Shown: piece by piece, positions 16,500-24,314 of the stretch
How the letters are laid out: each line of letters starts with the position of its first letter
How positions within the stretch are numbered: the first letter of the stretch is position 1
Assembly (NCBI GenBank): GCA_964641895.1
Contig: CAZXLA010000002.1
Coordinates: 11,565-75,564 of the forward strand
Direction of reading: 5' to 3'
Length of the DNA stretch: 64,000 nucleotides
From: UBA2421 sp964641895
GTDB lineage: Bacteria > Planctomycetota > Phycisphaerae > Tepidisphaerales > Tepidisphaeraceae
Notes under the pieces: model-generated
The model's input: the letters and a program-made list of their open reading frames with translations, nothing else
Database searches by the model: none
What the model was told of the DNA's origin: nothing
Program-made: the position numbers and the translations under genes

Positions 16500-17504
16500 A
16501 TGATTCATTTCGCGATCGTCGGCTGCGGCGGAATGGCCAAATGGCACGCCGAGCAATTACAGAAAATCGAAGAAGCCAAAGTGGTGGCGCTGTGCGACGT
16601 ACGCCCCGAGCAGACGGCCGAGTTCAAACAAAAGTATTTTAAAGACGCGGTTGAATACGCCGACCTCGCCGCTTTGCTAAAAAACCCGCCGGCCAAGCTC
16701 GATGCGGTGGTTCTGGTGACGCCTCACACGCAGCACTACGCCGAAAGCAAATCAGCCCTTGAAGCCGGACTGCACGTGCTGGTTGAAAAGCCGATGGTGA
16801 CGAATGTCGAGCATGCCTACGACCTTTGGAAAACCGTCAACAAAACCGGCAAACACCTGGGCATCACCTTTCAGGCACCCTACACGCCGGAGTATCAGGC
16901 GATTGCGCGCCTGCGGGACGCCGGGCAGATGGGCACGCCGCAGATTATTTCCGGCTGGCTGGCTCAGGGATGGAAAACCGCGACCGCCGGCACATGGCGG
17001 CAAGACCCGGCCAAATCCGGCGGCGGGCAGATGTATGACAGCGGCGCGCACGTGTTCAACGGCATCATGTGGATCATGAACAGCCCGGTGATTGAAGTGG
17101 CGTGTTTTTACGATCGATGCGATACGCCCGTCGATATCAATGGCGTGGCGATCATGAAATTCGCCAACGGCGCGATGGGCTCGGTTTCCATCGGCGGAAA
17201 CTCGCCGGGGTGGGATGTATCCATCACCCTGCAAACCGATCAGATGGTCATCAAAACCGGCCCTCACGGCGGCTTTCTGGAAATGACCAAGGGCGGCAAA
17301 AAGTTTTACCCCCGCGTCGAACAAGACGACCACCCCGCCGCCGGCACGCCCCACTTAAACTTTGTGCATGCGATTCTCGGCAAGGAAGAACTGATTGCCC
17401 CGGTTCGCTACGGCGTGCTGCTGAGCGCGCTCATGGATGCATTGTACGAGTCGGCGGAGAAACAGTCGCCCGTGAAGGTAAAGCCCGTGCCGGACGCGCT
17501 GTAG
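16500..17504 (+). CDS. Gfo/Idh/MocA-family oxidoreductase
   Basis: 334 residues. The Rossmann motif is FAIVGCGGMAKWHAEQL. The catalytic-lysine motif VEKPMVTN (normally EKP) is present, and the substrate-domain signature GGGQMYDSGAHVFNGIMWIM ends in the usual D-x-x-x-H pattern. Such NAD(P)-dependent enzymes oxidise sugars or inositols; the substrate is unknown. It is divergent from carB across 107 bases. GGAGCAAAGTTT precedes the ATG. A TIM-barrel isomerase follows on the same strand, a common pairing in sugar catabolism. Confidence 0.88.
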   Translation: MIHFAIVGCGGMAKWHAEQLQKIEEAKVVALCDVRPEQTAEFKQKYFKDAVEYADLAALLKNPPAKLDAVVLVTPHTQHYAESKSALEAGLHVLVEKPMVTNVEHAYDLWKTVNKTGKHLGITFQAPYTPEYQAIARLRDAGQMGTPQIISGWLAQGWKTATAGTWRQDPAKSGGGQMYDSGAHVFNGIMWIMNSPVIEVACFYDRCDTPVDINGVAIMKFANGAMGSVSIGGNSPGWDVSITLQTDQMVIKTGPHGGFLEMTKGGKKFYPRVEQDDHPAAGTPHLNFVHAILGKEELIAPVRYGVLLSALMDALYESAEKQSPVKVKPVPDAL

Positions 17505-17517
17505 GCCGAATGCATTC

Positions 17518-17555
17518 CGCTAAGGACCGTGGGTGTCTTAGCGCTACTTCTTTTT
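17518..17555 (+). terminator. Possible rho-independent terminator after the Gfo/Idh/MocA gene
   Basis: CGCTAAG (17518-17524) and CTTAGCG (17537-17543) form a 7-bp stem with a 12-base loop, followed by CTACTTCTTTTT. The stem is short and the T-run is offset by a few bases. Confidence 0.45.
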
Positions 17556-17689
17556 ACTAGTACACACTAACAATAGTCCGTCGTGCCAACGTTCAATTTA
17601 ATAGGAGCGTGCGACATGACGGACGCCACTCTAAATCCCCTCGACCGATTGTCGCGGCTTTATGCAACGCCATCTGTACAATCGTTTGC

Positions 17690-18589
17690 ATGAAAGCTTT
17701 GAAGTGTGCCGTTACGAGTGGATCGCTGGCCGACGACATCCGCGCCGCCGCGGCGATGGCACAGGCTTTGAAGTTTTCGGGGCTGGTGGTTCCCACGCGC
17801 ACTGCGGCGGTGGATTTGACCGAACTCAGCAAGACCGGCTCACGCGAATATCGGCACATTGTTTCATCATTCGATCTGCAGCTCGTAGCGATCGAATGTA
17901 CGCTGGGTAAAGACGGGTTCTCGCCGAAGTCGGATATCGATCGATCGCTTTCGCGTTTGGGCAAAGTCATCACCGCCGCCGTCGAATTGGGTCTGGCGAT
18001 GGTTTGCCTCGACCTAGGCCCGTTGCCGATTCCGCCTCTGGGCGAAAAACCCAAGCCAAAAATTAGTCCCGAGCAAGCAGGCTTGATCATCATCCCCGAA
18101 CTCAAGCCGGAGGCTTCAGCCCCGGATTCTTCGCGCGTCGAAAAACGTGATCTCGCGTTCGAAGCGACCGTTACAGGTGCGCTCCAGGCACTCGGCCAGA
18201 TCGCCGATCGACTCGGCACGATCATCGCTTTGCGATCAAGCCTCGCCGGATTCGCATCGCTCGAACATGCCATTGTCGGAAGCGGCTGCCCCTGGTTCGG
18301 CGTCGACTTGGACACGGTTCACATGCTCGCGGATGAGTGGTCGAGCGATGAGATTTTTTCGCGACTGGGATCGCACATTCGCCACGTTCGCGCCCGCGAC
18401 GCCACGAAAGGAACCGGCGGTCGAGTTTTGCCGTGCGCGGTTGGTGCCGGAAGTGTGGATTGGCCGGCGCTGTTGGGCAATCTCGATGCTGCGGATTACC
18501 GGGGGTTTGTCACGATCGACAGTACAGATTTGCCGAACCGCGCTACCGCCGCAGCACAGGGTCTGCAGGTGTTCGCGCGACTGAAATGA
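17690..18589 (+). CDS. Sugar phosphate isomerase/epimerase (xylose isomerase-like TIM barrel)
   Basis: 299 residues from the ATG at 17690. The general layout fits AP-endonuclease-2-like TIM barrels: early helix-strand repeats (MAQALKFSGLVVPT), VCLDLGPLP, FGVDLDTVHMLADEWSSDEIFSRLGSHIRHVRARD and PCAVGAGSVDWPALLGNL. Residues ~138-150 (LKPEASAPDSSRV) are translated from an interspersed repeat. A longer frame from 17609 lacks family similarity. The protein probably works with the oxidoreductase upstream on an unknown sugar. Confidence 0.75.
   Translation: MKALKCAVTSGSLADDIRAAAAMAQALKFSGLVVPTRTAAVDLTELSKTGSREYRHIVSSFDLQLVAIECTLGKDGFSPKSDIDRSLSRLGKVITAAVELGLAMVCLDLGPLPIPPLGEKPKPKISPEQAGLIIIPELKPEASAPDSSRVEKRDLAFEATVTGALQALGQIADRLGTIIALRSSLAGFASLEHAIVGSGCPWFGVDLDTVHMLADEWSSDEIFSRLGSHIRHVRARDATKGTGGRVLPCAVGAGSVDWPALLGNLDAADYRGFVTIDSTDLPNRATAAAQGLQVFARLK
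18103..18137. repeat. AAGCCGGAGGCTTC-family repeat in frame inside the TIM-barrel gene
   Basis: CAAGCCGGAGGCTTCAGCCC then CGGATTCTTCG, read as KPEASAPDSS. It is the same family, in the same reading phase, as the copy in the S10 peptidase gene at 29107-29138. Confidence 0.8.
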
Positions 18590-18808
18590 CGAAACCAGAA
18601 ATTCGAATTAAACCCGAATGACGAACGAAGAATTTCATGGCGGTGGGACAGACATTCCTGTCTGTCACGGCATTCCATGCCTTTCGAATTTCACCAATCG
18701 CGTGGAACACGATGGCAGACAGGAATGTCTGCCCCACCAGCTAAACAGCGATCAATCTTCATTCGAGCTTCTTCATTCGGATTTGATTCGGATTTCTGGT
18801 TTCGTCAT
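18585..18808. repeat. Nested inverted repeats between two convergent genes
   Basis: The outer arms are 18585-18635 (ATGACGAAACCAGAAATTCG onward) and its reverse complement at about 18757-18808. The left arm overlaps the stop of the TIM-barrel gene, and the right arm encodes the last residues of the GNAT gene. Nested inside, 18641-18740 holds GTGGGACAGACATTCCTGTC and its partner CAGACAGGAATGTCTGCCCC. Confidence 0.75.
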
Positions 18809-19261
18809 TGGGGTTCGCCCGAGTGTTGCTTCCATCACGTCGTAGTGGGTGAGATGCATTCCAAGCGATTCGTAAGTCCGCTTCGCGCGCGTGTTGTCTC
18901 GGTCCACATACAGCCGCAGGCCGACCGCGCCAGCTTCCCTCGCGGCCGATTCAACATATTTGTACATCGCCCGAAACGCGCCACATCGGCGATAGTCGGG
19001 AGCGACATAGACGCTTTGAAACCACCACATGTCGCCGTTGCGCCAGTCGCTCCATTCGTGGGTAATCATGCAACAGCCGACGACGGCACCATCAATTACG
19101 GCTGCAAAATACATGGCCTTGTTCGCATCGGCCAACGCACTTTGTACGCCGGCGAGAATGGTTGCCGGGTCGAGGCGGACTGATTCGGTTTCCAGCGCCA
19201 TGGCGGTGTTAAAGTCGGCGATGGTTTGCGTGTCGGCGAGGGTTGCCGGGCGAACATTCAC
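18773..19261 (-). CDS. GNAT-family N-acetyltransferase
   Basis: 162 residues. The start is GTG at 19261 with GGAGG 6 bases upstream. The open frame continues further upstream, but the family start VRPATLADTQTIADFN is right after this codon. The GNAT acetyl-CoA region is SVYVAPDYRRCGAFRAMYKYVE, with a weakened R/Q-x-x-G-x-G/A loop, and the end motif is LYVDRDNTRAKRTYESLGM. The final 11 residues (MTKPEIRIKSE) come from an interspersed repeat. Substrate unknown. Confidence 0.82.
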   Translation of the reverse strand: MNVRPATLADTQTIADFNTAMALETESVRLDPATILAGVQSALADANKAMYFAAVIDGAVVGCCMITHEWSDWRNGDMWWFQSVYVAPDYRRCGAFRAMYKYVESAAREAGAVGLRLYVDRDNTRAKRTYESLGMHLTHYDVMEATLGRTPMTKPEIRIKSE

Positions 19262-19387
19262 AATAAGCCTCCCATAAAGCCGTGACCATCGGTCGCGGGG
19301 ATTTACCTTGGCCAAATTCAACGATGCGACAACAACAAGCTACGCTTTTGTTAATCTTGCGCACTACCGCCGCCACTGGCGGCGGCT

Positions 19388-20425
19388 TTATGGGTCGAAC
19401 AATGGCGCGTTCCCGTTCTCAGGTTCGCGCCATTTCAGGCCCAGGTGCTCGCACGCCGGCTTGGTCACCCGGCGGCCCTGCCGCGTTCTCGTCAGCAGCG
19501 CCTGCTGAAGCAGATACGGCTCGACCACGTCTTCGAGCGTATCACGCTCTTCACCAAGCGTGGCGGCGACGGCTTCGATGCCCACCGGCCCGCCAGCGTA
19601 TACTTCGATGATGGTTCGCAGGAACGCACGATCCTGCTCATCCAGCCCGCGATGGTCGATGCCCTCGAGTTCCAAGGCGCGGCGCGTCATCGCCATGGTT
19701 ACTTTGCCGTCGCCTTCGACCAGTGCAAAATCGCGCACCCGGCGGAGCAGCCGAATCGCCACGCGCGGCGTGCCGCGACTTCGGGTTGATAGCTCTCTGA
19801 GCGCCATCTCTTCGCACTTCAACTCGAGCTTGCGCGCGTTGGCGTAAAGAATCTGCAGCAAATCTTCCGGCGGATAAAAATCAACGTGCGCCACAATCCC
19901 GAACCGCGACCGCATCGGACTGGTGAGCAATCCGATCCGCGTCGTGGCGCCAATGAGCGTAAACGGCTTCACCTGCACTGTGATTGTGCGAGCGTGTACG
20001 CCGGCTTCCATGGTCAGATCAATCTTGAAATCTTCCATCGCCGAATAAAGCGACTCTTCGACCACCACCGGCAGGCGATGGATTTCATCGATGAACAGCA
20101 CATCGCCATGGCTCAGGCGGTTGAGGATGCCCGTGAGATCGGCCCCGCGTGTGATCGCCGGCCCGGCCACCACGTGTACAGCGGTGCCAACTTCATTCGC
20201 GATCACATGCGCCAGCGATGTTTTCCCCAACCCCGGCGGGCCGTGCAGCAGCACATGCTCCACCGGGTCTTTCCGCTTCACCGCCGCCCGCACCGCGATG
20301 CTCAGCTTGGTGATCACCTGCTTCTGGCCGACGTACTCGTCAAACCGCTGCGGGCGCGTCGTCGGCCCGCGCGACGGTTCTTCGTCACGCTGCGCCTCGG
20401 CGGAGATGATTCGTTCTCGGGCCAT
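19388..20425 (-). CDS. ruvB: Holliday junction branch migration helicase RuvB
   Basis: 345 residues. AAA+ motor of the RuvAB complex that drives branch migration. It shows RPQRFDEYVGQ, Walker A GPPGLGKTSLA, Walker B LFIDEIHRL, sensor 1 GATTRIGLL and the winged-helix end GLDEQDRAFLRTIIEVYAGGPVG. Length and motifs fit the family. It is third in the ruvC-ruvA-ruvB run, 41 bases after ruvA. Confidence 0.97.
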   Translation of the reverse strand: MARERIISAEAQRDEEPSRGPTTRPQRFDEYVGQKQVITKLSIAVRAAVKRKDPVEHVLLHGPPGLGKTSLAHVIANEVGTAVHVVAGPAITRGADLTGILNRLSHGDVLFIDEIHRLPVVVEESLYSAMEDFKIDLTMEAGVHARTITVQVKPFTLIGATTRIGLLTSPMRSRFGIVAHVDFYPPEDLLQILYANARKLELKCEEMALRELSTRSRGTPRVAIRLLRRVRDFALVEGDGKVTMAMTRRALELEGIDHRGLDEQDRAFLRTIIEVYAGGPVGIEAVAATLGEERDTLEDVVEPYLLQQALLTRTRQGRRVTKPACEHLGLKWREPENGNAPLFDP

Positions 20426-20432
20426 GCTCTTG

Positions 20433-20464
20433 CCTCCCCCTCCCGGCGTACCAAGAGGGGGAAA
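20433..20464. repeat. CCTCCCCCTCCC...AGAGGGGGAAA palindromic repeat between ruvA and ruvB
   Basis: A short inverted repeat fills most of the 41-base gap between the two genes and just precedes the ruvB ATG. It is related to the CTCCCTGAGTACATGGAGGG repeats at 21705-21757, 39933-40040 and 42543-42657. Confidence 0.6.
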
Positions 20465-20466
20465 TA

Positions 20467-21090
20467 CTACGACGCGTGCAACTTCAACATCACAGGTACC
20501 AAATCCTCCGCGCGCGAAAGTTTTGAATCCGTCTGCTTCGCACGCTCCAACAAGTTTTCGGCTTCAAGACGCCGCAAACCGATCTGCGGCCCGCACACCA
20601 GCGCGATGGCCGCCTCGTCTTCACTCGACCGGCGGACGGCCCTTACTTCAATCACCGGGGCCGCCAAAAACGCCGCCATTTTGCCCGATAGCGTCGCGAT
20701 GATGGTCTCGGCCATTCGTTTGCCGATCTGCGGAAGTTCGACAAGGAACCGCGTGTTGCCGCTTTCAATCGCGTGCGCCACCTGCTCGATCGGCTGTATC
20801 AGGCACTTCAACGCCTTCCGCGGGCCGATGCCGTTCACCGTCGTGAACAGTTCAAAAAATTTCTTCTCACTCGTCCGCCGGAAGCCGATCAGCCGTGGCT
20901 CGAGGTTGCCGCGGTTCGGATCACCTTCGAGATAACAGAGCGTGTGCAGGAACACGTCCTGCCCCATTTGTGACCGCAGTTGTTCGATCTCGCCGGCACA
21001 CACCAGCAATTCGTACCGCATCGGCCCGATGTCGAGTTCGACGCGGTCGTCATGCACAGCCGCGAGTTTGCCGGTGACGGCACAGATCAT
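20467..21090 (-). CDS. ruvA: Holliday junction branch migration complex subunit RuvA
   Basis: 207 residues. RuvA binds four-way junctions and loads RuvB. The OB-fold opening MICAVTGKLAAVHDDRVELD, the helix-hairpin-helix NGIGPRKALKCL and LPQIGKRMAETIIATLSGK, and a C-terminal RuvB-binding helix bundle are present. It is 73 bases downstream of ruvC. Confidence 0.95.
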   Translation of the reverse strand: MICAVTGKLAAVHDDRVELDIGPMRYELLVCAGEIEQLRSQMGQDVFLHTLCYLEGDPNRGNLEPRLIGFRRTSEKKFFELFTTVNGIGPRKALKCLIQPIEQVAHAIESGNTRFLVELPQIGKRMAETIIATLSGKMAAFLAAPVIEVRAVRRSSEDEAAIALVCGPQIGLRRLEAENLLERAKQTDSKLSRAEDLVPVMLKLHAS

Positions 21091-21163
21091 GCCGCGAGGT
21101 TAACCGAACATCCGGCGAATTTGAATTGTGCCTGCGGGGAACGAATCATCGTTGGTTTTCGTC

Positions 21164-21655
21164 TTAACGATCTTCTCGCATCCGTCCGCAGCACACCGCC
21201 ACCGCCAGCGCGTCGGCTACGTCGGGCGGTTCGGGGACGGTTTTTAATCCGAAAATAAATTGAATCGCCCGCTGCATCTGTTCCTTTGATGCGTGGCCGT
21301 GGCCGGTGACGGATTGTTTAATGCGGTTGGCCGCGAACGCTTCGATCTCAGTTCCCGCTCGCCGCGCGCACAATAAAATCACGCCGCGCGCATGGCCCAT
21401 CAGGATGGCGGTGCGGGGGTGCTTGTAGTGGGCGTAAAGCTCCTCCACGGCACAGATCGCCGGCTTATGTTCTTCAATGATCTCACGCAACTCTCGCTCA
21501 AGTTCGACCAGGCGTGAAGCGATCGATTGCTTGGGGTTAAGCCGAATCACCCCGCCGTCAATCAATCGCGATTTGGTCGGCGAATAATCGATCACGCCGT
21601 AGCCCGTCAGTTGCAGGCCGGGGTCGATGCCGAGGATACGGATGAAACTGCCCAC
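21164..21655 (-). CDS. ruvC: Crossover junction endodeoxyribonuclease RuvC
   Basis: 163 residues. RuvC cuts Holliday junctions. The catalytic acidic residues are in ILGIDPG, AVEELY and PDVADALAVA. I choose the GTG at 21655 (MGSFIRILGIDPG) because the longer open frame to 21799 reads through a palindromic repeat (the FSPSMYSGRGLG stretch) that is not part of RuvC. First gene of ruvCAB. Confidence 0.93.
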   Translation of the reverse strand: MGSFIRILGIDPGLQLTGYGVIDYSPTKSRLIDGGVIRLNPKQSIASRLVELERELREIIEEHKPAICAVEELYAHYKHPRTAILMGHARGVILLCARRAGTEIEAFAANRIKQSVTGHGHASKEQMQRAIQFIFGLKTVPEPPDVADALAVAVCCGRMREDR

Positions 21656-21704
21656 GCGCGTTCCAAGGGTCGGCGGACGAGCGCGTTTTCGCAAGCAGTC
21701 GGCC

Positions 21705-21757
21705 GTCGACCCTCGCCCCAATCCCCTCCCTGAGTACATGGAGGGGGAGAAGTCACG
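21705..21757. repeat. CTCCCTGAGTACATGGAGGG repeat upstream of ruvC
   Basis: CCCCTCCCTGAGTACATGGA then GGGGGAGAAG, next to CGTCGACCCTCGCCCC. The same unit occurs at 39995-40041 and 42612-42657. Confidence 0.75.
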
Positions 21758-21828
21758 CGTCCGATAATTCATGGCGGACGACTCGCCTTGCCGATTCATG
21801 CTCCGGACGAAGGTTCGTCCATTGCTTT

Positions 21829-23382
21829 ATGGCCCACGCTCGCAAGCTTCTTTCCCGCGACGGTATGCTCGCCTGGCGGCAGACCGCGCGGCGCGAGGGT
21901 CGCACGGTCGTCCACTGCCACGGCTGCTTCGATATCGTTCATCCCGGCCACATTCACCACCTGCAATACGCGCGGTCGTTGGGCGATATGCTGATCGTTT
22001 CGGTGACCAGCGATACGAACGTGAACAAAGGCGTCGCCCGGCCGCTGATTCCTGATGACCTTCGCGCCGCGAGTTTGGCGGCACTGGAATGTGTTGATGC
22101 GGTCTATCTCAACCCCGATTCCACCGCGTTGGAATTGCTCGAAGCGTTGCAGCCCGACCTTTACGTTAAAGGCCGCGAGTATGAAAACAACCACGACCCG
22201 CGATTTTTAGCCGAGCGCGATGCCGTGATTCGCGCCGGCGGGCGGATCGTATTTTCGTCGGGTGATATCGTTTACTCCTCGACGGCGCTCATCAACCAAA
22301 TGCAGCGCTCCGACGCCTTTAGTGATGAGAAGCTGCGGCGGTTCTGCACCGAAAATAGTCTGTCGGCTGCAACGCTGGCGAACACGGTGCATCGCTTTCG
22401 GGGGATGAAGGTCGTGGTGATCGGCGATTATATCGTCGACCGCTACCACTTCTGCGACGCAACAGGCATTGCCGGCGAAGCGCCCATGATGGTCCTGCGC
22501 TCGCTCGAACGCCGCGACTACGACGGCGGCGCGGGCGTGATCGCCGCTCACCTTGCCGAAGTCGGGGCGGAACCGATTCTGGTCACCGCATTGGCTGACG
22601 ACGAGCCTTCCAAACAGGCCGAAATACGCCTGCGCGGGCGCGGGGTTGAAGTGATTGCGTCGCGGCACCGACGCACCGCCGTCACCAAAAGTCGATTTTT
22701 GGCCGACGAAACCAAACTGTTCAAACTCGATGAAGGCGGCGTGCAGCCGATCGACTCGCTTACCCAATCCGCTGTTGCCGATCAGATCATGGCCGCAGCA
22801 ACGGATGCATCGGCGGTCATCTTTGCTGATTTTGGTTACGGCCTGATCACCACCGGCTTAGTCGATCAGGTGATGCCGCGCTTGCGTCAAACTGTGCCCA
22901 TCATCACCGCCGACGTATCCGGCAAACAGGCCACACTGCTTCGATTCAAAGACGTCGACCTGCTCTGCCCCACCGAACGCGAAGTGCGCGAAACGCTGCA
23001 GGACTTTTCCAGCGGGCTTGGCGCGGTCGTCTCTGGCTTGCTGCAAGAGACGCGGGCGCGTAACGCGATCGTGACGATGGGCAAGCAGGGCCTGGTTTCG
23101 TTCCGCTGGCCGGGAGGCACGCCGGAGAAATCCGATTACCGCCTGAAATCAGACTATTTGCCGGCGATGTCCGCGCGCAGCATCGACCCACTGGGCTGCG
23201 GCGACGCACTGCTGGCGATTGCCAGCCTGACGCTCGCCGCCGGCGCGGGCATTGAAGCGGCCTCTTATCTAGGCGCGATGGCGGCGGCGATTGAGGTGCA
23301 GAAATTAGGCAATATCCCCATTAGCGCCGACGAAATTATGCAAACAATTCACGAACGGCAATCGATTCTCGCCGCCGCCTGA
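21829..23382 (+). CDS. HldE-like bifunctional nucleotidyltransferase/PfkB kinase, domain order reversed
   Basis: 517 residues. The N-terminal part (about 1-150) is a cytidylyltransferase-fold domain: HCHGCFDIVHPGHIHHLQYA with HPGH at 38-41, then LYVKGREYENNHDP. The C-terminal part (about 190-515) is a PfkB/ribokinase-type domain: VVVIGDYIVDRYHF at the start and SIDPLGCGDALLA near the end, with the catalytic Asp in GCGD. HldE (RfaE) makes ADP-heptose precursors and normally has kinase first, transferase second. A heptose-like activated sugar is a fair guess for this enzyme. Two GT2 glycosyltransferases follow on the same strand. Confidence 0.82.
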   Translation: MAHARKLLSRDGMLAWRQTARREGRTVVHCHGCFDIVHPGHIHHLQYARSLGDMLIVSVTSDTNVNKGVARPLIPDDLRAASLAALECVDAVYLNPDSTALELLEALQPDLYVKGREYENNHDPRFLAERDAVIRAGGRIVFSSGDIVYSSTALINQMQRSDAFSDEKLRRFCTENSLSAATLANTVHRFRGMKVVVIGDYIVDRYHFCDATGIAGEAPMMVLRSLERRDYDGGAGVIAAHLAEVGAEPILVTALADDEPSKQAEIRLRGRGVEVIASRHRRTAVTKSRFLADETKLFKLDEGGVQPIDSLTQSAVADQIMAAATDASAVIFADFGYGLITTGLVDQVMPRLRQTVPIITADVSGKQATLLRFKDVDLLCPTEREVRETLQDFSSGLGAVVSGLLQETRARNAIVTMGKQGLVSFRWPGGTPEKSDYRLKSDYLPAMSARSIDPLGCGDALLAIASLTLAAGAGIEAASYLGAMAAAIEVQKLGNIPISADEIMQTIHERQSILAAA

Positions 23383-23427
23383 CACTTTTTGGCGATAGCG
23401 ACGGCGTTCGTCCGATACAGGTGAAGT

Positions 23428-24207
23428 ATGTATGACCTATCCATCGTCCTTCCCACGTGCAACCGCGGCCGGTTGTTGGAAAAGTGCCTGGCGTCGATCA
23501 TCGCCAACACGAAGTGCTCGTTCGAGATTATCGTCGTCGATGGCGCCAGCACCGACAGTACCGCGCAAACGCTCACCGAAGCCGAACACGACCTGGGTCC
23601 GCGGCTTAAAGTCATCCGCGAACAGCAGCGCGAAGGCTTCGTGCGCGCGACCAACAAAGGCTTTCGCGCCGCCACCGGGCGAAACCTTACGTGGTTAAAT
23701 GATGATGCCCGTGTGAATTCGGGCACACTCGATGCCGCCGTCTACCAGATGGACAACGCGCCGGCCGATGTCGGTCTTGTCGCGATGTTTCATGCGTGGC
23801 AGTCGGCGAAGAACGTCGCTTACGAACTGGAGCACGATAGTCACGTCTATCGATTATGCCACGTGCGCGGCACGCTGTACGCCAACTTCCCGGTAGGCAA
23901 ACGCGAGACTTACGCAATGCTCGGCTATTTCGACGAACGCTATTTTGTCGCTGCCGCCGATCCGGATCTATCCCTCAAAGCCTGGAACGCCGGCCTGCGG
24001 ATTCTGCCGGCGTATGGAACGATGATCGATCACGACGAGCTAACCGACCTGCGCCGACAGGATGACAACGAACGCTACCGCGAAGACAACGAGAAGCTGT
24101 TCGCGAAGTGGAACCTTCCACCGAAGAACACCGGCAAGAACGACTTCAATCCGATGCAGCCATGCACGCTGCGTGGGCTTCGGCAGGCACAAGCCATCGC
24201 GGCGTGA
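23428..24207 (+). CDS. Family 2 glycosyltransferase
   Basis: 259 residues. The GT-A opening is LSIVLPTCNRGRLLEKCLASI, then IIVVDGASTDST, with the metal-binding acidic motif in LTWLNDDAR and a later GYFDERYFVAAADPDLSLKAW block. It transfers a sugar from a nucleotide donor at the cytoplasmic side; acceptor unknown. It sits 45 bases after the HldE-like gene and probably shares its transcript. AGGTGAAGT precedes the ATG. Confidence 0.85.
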   Translation: MYDLSIVLPTCNRGRLLEKCLASIIANTKCSFEIIVVDGASTDSTAQTLTEAEHDLGPRLKVIREQQREGFVRATNKGFRAATGRNLTWLNDDARVNSGTLDAAVYQMDNAPADVGLVAMFHAWQSAKNVAYELEHDSHVYRLCHVRGTLYANFPVGKRETYAMLGYFDERYFVAAADPDLSLKAWNAGLRILPAYGTMIDHDELTDLRRQDDNERYREDNEKLFAKWNLPPKNTGKNDFNPMQPCTLRGLRQAQAIAA

Positions 24208-24216
24208 GTGACTTTG

Positions 24217-24300
24217 GTGGTGGCACAGACATTCTTGTCTGTGTTTCCGATGGGTTGCGTCGGCAAGTCCGAGACACAGACAGGAATGTCTGTGCCACCA
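24217..24300. repeat. GGTGGCACAGACATTCTTGTC inverted repeat
   Basis: The left arm TGGTGGCACAGACATTCTTG followed by TCTGTG and the right arm CACAGACAGGAATGTCTGTG followed by CCACCA are reverse complements. They fill the gap between two glycosyltransferase genes. Single-arm or shorter copies are at 11942, 18641-18740, 30071-30109 and 60242-60270. Confidence 0.8.
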
Positions 24301-24314
24301 AAATTACCCGGCCC

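Noticed and set aside
21656..21799. N-terminal extension of RuvC
   Set aside because: It translates the CTCCCTGAGTACATGGAGGG repeat. RuvC proteins begin just before ILGIDPG.
24108..24314. N-terminal extension of the second GT2 gene
   Set aside because: It overlaps the first GT2 gene and then translates an intergenic repeat (TDILVCVSD, DTDRNVCATK). The GT-A fold begins right after the GTG at 24315.
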